Origin: Crocinitomicaceae bacterium
GTDB taxonomy: Bacteria > Bacteroidota > Bacteroidia > Flavobacteriales_D > Crocinitomicaceae
DNA: 8,451 nt
Assembly: GCA_030830385.1 (NCBI GenBank)
Contig: JAURNA010000323.1
Location: 1-8,451 of the forward strand
Direction of reading: 5' to 3'
This document shows positions 6,023 through 8,451 of the stretch, in pieces; the stretch's first letter is position 1; each line of letters starts with the position of its first letter. Position numbers and translations under genes: made by a program. The notes beneath the pieces were generated by a model. That model had not been told where the DNA came from. It made no database searches and saw nothing but the letters and a program-made list of their open reading frames with translations.

Positions 6023-6050
6023 CAGGCGCCTGTTCAGCAGAGCTACTGAA
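6023..6050. repeat. Palindrome CAGGCGCCTG plus adjacent stem-loop
   Basis: CAGGCGCCTG (6023-6032) is a perfect 10-bp palindrome, abutting TTCAG (6033-6037) and CTGAA (6046-6050), which pair over an 8-nt loop. They lie in the 3' flank of the PqiA-domain gene. They could be a protein-binding site or a transcript-end structure, but no T-run is present. Confidence 0.3.
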
Positions 6051-6124
6051 CATTCACAAATCCAGTTTAAACTGCGCAACGAGAGGAACAGTCCAAATCA
6101 TCACTCAGCACTTTGCCCCGGTGG

Positions 6125-7228
6125 TTATCTTTCTCCCCCATCAGGAGTTGTCTCGGCTGGATTTTCTGTCAATCGTTTTCTTTCCCTAACGGCTGCATCC
6201 AGCGCATAACTCAGGAAAATGGATAGAATTACATATCCTGCGAAGTAGTACAAGCCGAATAGAACCCCTGATTCCATGTCTACGCCGGTGCTCATATTGG
6301 CAAAACTGAGATAAGCAAGGAACAATCCGATCACGAATACATCGGCCATACTCCATTTCGCAAGGTAGGTGAGAATCTTTCTCAGGCGTTTTGCGCCTGT
6401 TACGGGAGCCACAAGAATAAGAAGAGAGAGCAATAATTTCAATATGGGCACAACGATACTAAAGACTCCAATCGCGGCAGCAACCGGCTTATTACCATGC
6501 TCCCACAATAATTTGATCACGTCCATGATCCCCTTGTTCTGGTAATAGAAATACGTTTTACCGGGGAATACCTTATCAAAACCGATCTTCATATCCGGAT
6601 TTATATCAATGTAATCTTTTCCCCTATCAATGTATTGCTGAATTCCGTCCGCGGCATCGTCTCCTACAAACGGAACCACGCGCACATAATCCACGTATCC
6701 CGACAATCCTTCTACCGTCTTTTCGATGTAGTTCTTCATATTCCGGAAATACTCAAAATCATCCGGATTCACATGTACCTGTATTGTCAGTTCTTCCTTG
6801 AATGCCGAAATTTCGAGCGCCGGATTCATTACCCCTTCTCCCAACATGGCAAAGCCTGAAAAGACAAGGGCCAGGGTAATTCCCCAATACACCCGCTTGC
6901 ACCAGGCATAATACCCGATGATCCATACCATGAACACCAGCACGGCAATCAGGAGGTATGTTCCGAACCTCACAGACTTCTTGTATTTTTCATCTGCTGT
7001 TTGAATCACTGTATCCATTTCGGCTTTCTTCTCTTCCCACGCAGCTTGTGTGAAGACCCAATCCCGAAAGGAGAGCAGGCGGTCGTTAAAATTCAGAATA
7101 TCAGCAATTTTCGCTTTCTCTTCTTTATATTCTGCAGATGCTTCCCGACTTTTGGTAATGAAGATGAAACTGACGATTAACAATACGACTCCCAGAGCAA
7201 ATCCGGGAAGGCTGTGAAATTTTCTCAT
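6125..7228 (-). CDS. PqiA-domain inner-membrane protein with a large extracytoplasmic insertion (367 aa)
   Basis: The C-terminal part carries PqiA-family landmarks: FSIVVPILKLLLSLLIL (256-272), KWSMADVF (291-298) and a last helix LFGLYYFAGYVILSIF. Six membrane helices are visible at about 9-26, 88-107, 112-134, 249-275, 294-312 and 321-343. Residues 27-87 (charged, helical) and 135-248 should face the periplasm; the latter is a roughly 115-residue insertion within the PqiA module. The cytoplasmic Cys-rich motifs of E. coli PqiA are absent, and there is one module rather than two. E. coli PqiA works with the MCE protein PqiB in envelope lipid homeostasis, but no MCE gene is in the window, so the role is inferred only. 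I start at ATG 7228; a longer frame opens with TTG at 7264 but adds only a charged 12-residue extension. The gene shares its strand with mpl, 241 bp upstream. Confidence 0.85.
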   Translation of the reverse strand: MRKFHSLPGFALGVVLLIVSFIFITKSREASAEYKEEKAKIADILNFNDRLLSFRDWVFTQAAWEEKKAEMDTVIQTADEKYKKSVRFGTYLLIAVLVFMVWIIGYYAWCKRVYWGITLALVFSGFAMLGEGVMNPALEISAFKEELTIQVHVNPDDFEYFRNMKNYIEKTVEGLSGYVDYVRVVPFVGDDAADGIQQYIDRGKDYIDINPDMKIGFDKVFPGKTYFYYQNKGIMDVIKLLWEHGNKPVAAAIGVFSIVVPILKLLLSLLILVAPVTGAKRLRKILTYLAKWSMADVFVIGLFLAYLSFANMSTGVDMESGVLFGLYYFAGYVILSIFLSYALDAAVRERKRLTENPAETTPDGGER

Positions 7229-7318
7229 ATGAGCGGCTTGTCTTCTACTAAAATACAGTTTCAAAAGAATTTAGCCACGCCAACTGCGTTGATACGGCCA
7301 TTTTGACGTATCGGGATC

Positions 7319-7486
7319 ATGTGCTTCCACGCTATCAGGCTTGAGAAACCACCTACAGCTTTTGCATCGCGTGAGAGGAAGTGTGCCAAATGTTATCTGA
7401 AAAAGAACGAATGGCAATTTGCACGGGTTTACCCCGACAACACTTATCGACAGGCGACCGAACTGCAATTCACTGCCGCTGCTTAA
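7319..7486 (+). CDS. Possible small CxxC protein (55 aa), antisense-oriented in the mpl-pqiA-like gap
   Basis: Between the two - strand genes, a + strand frame starts at ATG 7319 and ends at TAA 7484-7486, running 17 bp into the 3' end of mpl. Its C-terminal half reads RKCAKCYLKKNEWQF and then ARVYPDNTYRQATELQF, protein-like in composition, with one CxxC pair. An in-frame TGA lies upstream at 7304-7306. The - strand is also open here in exact codon register (7271-7468, starting with TTG and containing CKSC), so one frame may be the complement of the other. No family is recognised and no promoter is evident. Non-coding status, or the tail of an older gene, is equally possible. Confidence 0.22.
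   Translation: MCFHAIRLEKPPTAFASRERKCAKCYLKKNEWQFARVYPDNTYRQATELQFTAAA
7387..7417 (-). promoter_or_regulatory. Weak candidate promoter for the PqiA-domain gene
   Basis: On the - strand, TTG (7417-7415) is followed after 20 nt by AACATTTG (7394-7387), one base from TAnnTTTG. It would give a leader of about 150 nt before ATG 7228. The gap is long enough to need a promoter, but the match is only partial. Confidence 0.2.
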
Positions 7487-8451
7487 TCAGTTTTTGTCCC
7501 AGTTGATCAAAGTCAATCCCATCAAAATTACCGGAAGACATCATAAGCAACACGCTGTTTTTCAAATCAAACGAATCAATAAACGCAAACACAAAATCAG
7601 TAGTGGTAACAACATCCACACCTCCACCGAATCCGTTCTTCACATCACGAGCAGTAATGGGTTCGAGATTTTTGTGTGCCACCACGTCCGGACTGAAATA
7701 CACAAGCGCGTGATCGGCTGCGTTCATCGCCCCGTTATATTGTGGAAGAAACTCTTTTTTAAGGGATGAAAACGTATGGATTTCCATACAGGCCACTACT
7801 TTTCGGCCGGGATACTGTTCCTTCACGGCCTGCGTGGTTGCTTTTAACTTAGAGGGGGAATGCGCAAAGTCCTTGTACATCACAAAATCTCTCGTCTCAA
7901 CCACTTTTTGCAAACGCTTTCCGGCCCCGGTAAACGAGTGCATCGCCTTCAGAAAACGATCGTTCTCAATTCCGATACAAGCTGCCAGTTCCATGGCTCC
8001 CACGAGGTTTTGAAGGTTGTGACGCCCGAATATGTGAAGTGGGTATTCTTCCCCATTACGAACGATCGTGGTACCATCTTCGGTCGAATAATACTCAGGG
8101 GTTTGATATGCCACCGTTCGCATGCGAGAAGCGCGTTGTTTTCCGAGAGAATTTACTTCATCATCCTCCCTATTGTACACAAACGTCTCTTCGATCATAT
8201 CTGCGAAAATGGAAAACTGTTCAACGTAATTGGTGTAGGTAGGAAACACGTTAATGTGATCCCAGGCAATTCCACTGATGATCGCATGCGTGGGTTTGTA
8301 CAAATGAAATTTCGGTCTTCGATCAATGGGTGAACTCAGGTATTCGTCTCCTTCGAGAATCATGATTGGGGCATCGGAGAGCCTGACCATACAATCGTAC
8401 CCTTCCAATTGAGCTCCTACCATGTAGTCAACATCCAGTCCAATTTCCTGA
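7470..8451 (-). CDS. mpl: UDP-N-acetylmuramate:tripeptide ligase (murein recycling Mur ligase), 5' partial
   Basis: The frame stays open to the window's right edge, so the N-terminal part with the Rossmann domain and the GKT ATP-binding loop is missing; about 326 of an expected 450 or so residues are seen. The central Mur ligase domain shows LEGDEYLSSPIDRRPKF and GIAWDHINVF (the DH motif). These are followed by HNLQN with a run of small residues (family H-N-x-x-N pattern), FTGAGKRLQ, YKDFAHSPSKLKAT and MEIHTFSSLKKEF. The C-terminal MMSSGNFDGID corresponds to the MSNGGF-type motif that separates Mpl from MurC. Mpl attaches recovered L-Ala-D-Glu-diaminopimelate to UDP-MurNAc in the cytoplasm, returning cell-wall peptides to synthesis. 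This wording (EGDEYLSSPIDRR) is typical of the Bacteroidota form often annotated simply as peptidoglycan synthetase. MurC is the main alternative and less likely. Confidence 0.9.
   Translation of the reverse strand, partial: QEIGLDVDYMVGAQLEGYDCMVRLSDAPIMILEGDEYLSSPIDRRPKFHLYKPTHAIISGIAWDHINVFPTYTNYVEQFSIFADMIEETFVYNREDDEVNSLGKQRASRMRTVAYQTPEYYSTEDGTTIVRNGEEYPLHIFGRHNLQNLVGAMELAACIGIENDRFLKAMHSFTGAGKRLQKVVETRDFVMYKDFAHSPSKLKATTQAVKEQYPGRKVVACMEIHTFSSLKKEFLPQYNGAMNAADHALVYFSPDVVAHKNLEPITARDVKNGFGGGVDVVTTTDFVFAFIDSFDLKNSVLLMMSSGNFDGIDFDQLGQKLIKQRQ

Larger units (their letters stand above)
5538..6124. other. Gene-poor gap between convergent genes, with inverted repeats
   Basis: No intact gene is recognised. 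Short frames exist on both strands but none shows a domain or signal peptide. Visible structure includes TCTCTT/AAGAGA (5640-5645/5652-5657), a 28-nt imperfect hairpin at 5918-5945, the palindrome CAGGCGCCTG (6023-6032), and TTCAG/CTGAA (6033-6037/6046-6050). No intrinsic terminator for the - strand PqiA-domain gene is obvious close to its stop codon. A possible decayed gene is listed separately. Confidence 0.5.

Noticed and set aside
5846..6079. A 77-codon - strand frame downstream of the PqiA-domain gene, with a short hydrophobic C-terminus
   Set aside because: No family, promoter or convincing start; the composition is that of spacer DNA.
5886..6209. A 107-codon + strand frame at the end of the convergent gap
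   Set aside because: It overlaps the 3' end of the PqiA-domain gene on the opposite strand and has no motif; its composition is not protein-like.
7229..7264. Extension of the PqiA-domain protein to a TTG start at 7264
   Set aside because: It adds 12 charged residues before a good N-terminal membrane segment; ATG 7228 is the more natural start.
1..8451. CRISPR arrays, insertion sequences, integrase genes, rRNA genes
   Set aside because: No regularly spaced repeats, transposase or recombinase motifs, target-site duplications or rRNA signatures were seen.

Overview
The window reads as a compact chromosomal segment of a member of the Bacteroidota, probably Flavobacteriales-like; I cannot narrow it further. 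Four things support this. The Mur ligase at the right edge carries the Bacteroidota-type motifs EGDEYLSSPIDRR and AWDHINVF. An M16 peptidase is fused to a LolA-like domain. The genes lack Shine-Dalgarno sites. Some gaps contain TAnnTTTG-type -7 promoter elements. No insertion sequence, CRISPR array, tRNA or rRNA is visible.

Left block (1-3480, all + strand): the 3' part of an M16 peptidase with a C-terminal LolA-like domain is followed by a likely terminator. Two adjacent exported OmpA-like proteins come next, 13 bp apart. Both replace the canonical GHTDxxG signature with the same GHVCCG, so they are tandem paralogues of an unusual subtype. A DUF2461/TIGR02453 protein of unknown function follows 50 bp later. 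Most of this block concerns the cell envelope.

Central block (3481-6124): a tightly coupled two-component pair (a short NarL-type histidine kinase with one membrane helix and a LuxR-type response regulator, overlapping by 14 bp) sits between two gene-poor stretches of about 400 and 820 bp. These stretches contain many short inverted repeats. The strongest cluster, 5340-5537, has two terminator-like hairpins bracketing two smaller hairpins, and is a candidate structured small RNA. Farther right (about 5574-5884) there are faint signs of a decayed gene.

Right block (6125-8451, all - strand): a PqiA-domain membrane protein with a large extracytoplasmic insertion lies downstream of the 3' two-thirds of mpl, the murein-recycling tripeptide ligase. 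Their 241-bp gap holds a short possible coding frame on the + strand.

The best candidates for something new are the paired GHVCCG OmpA-like proteins and the hairpin cluster after the response regulator. Neither amounts to a complete new system on the sequence alone.
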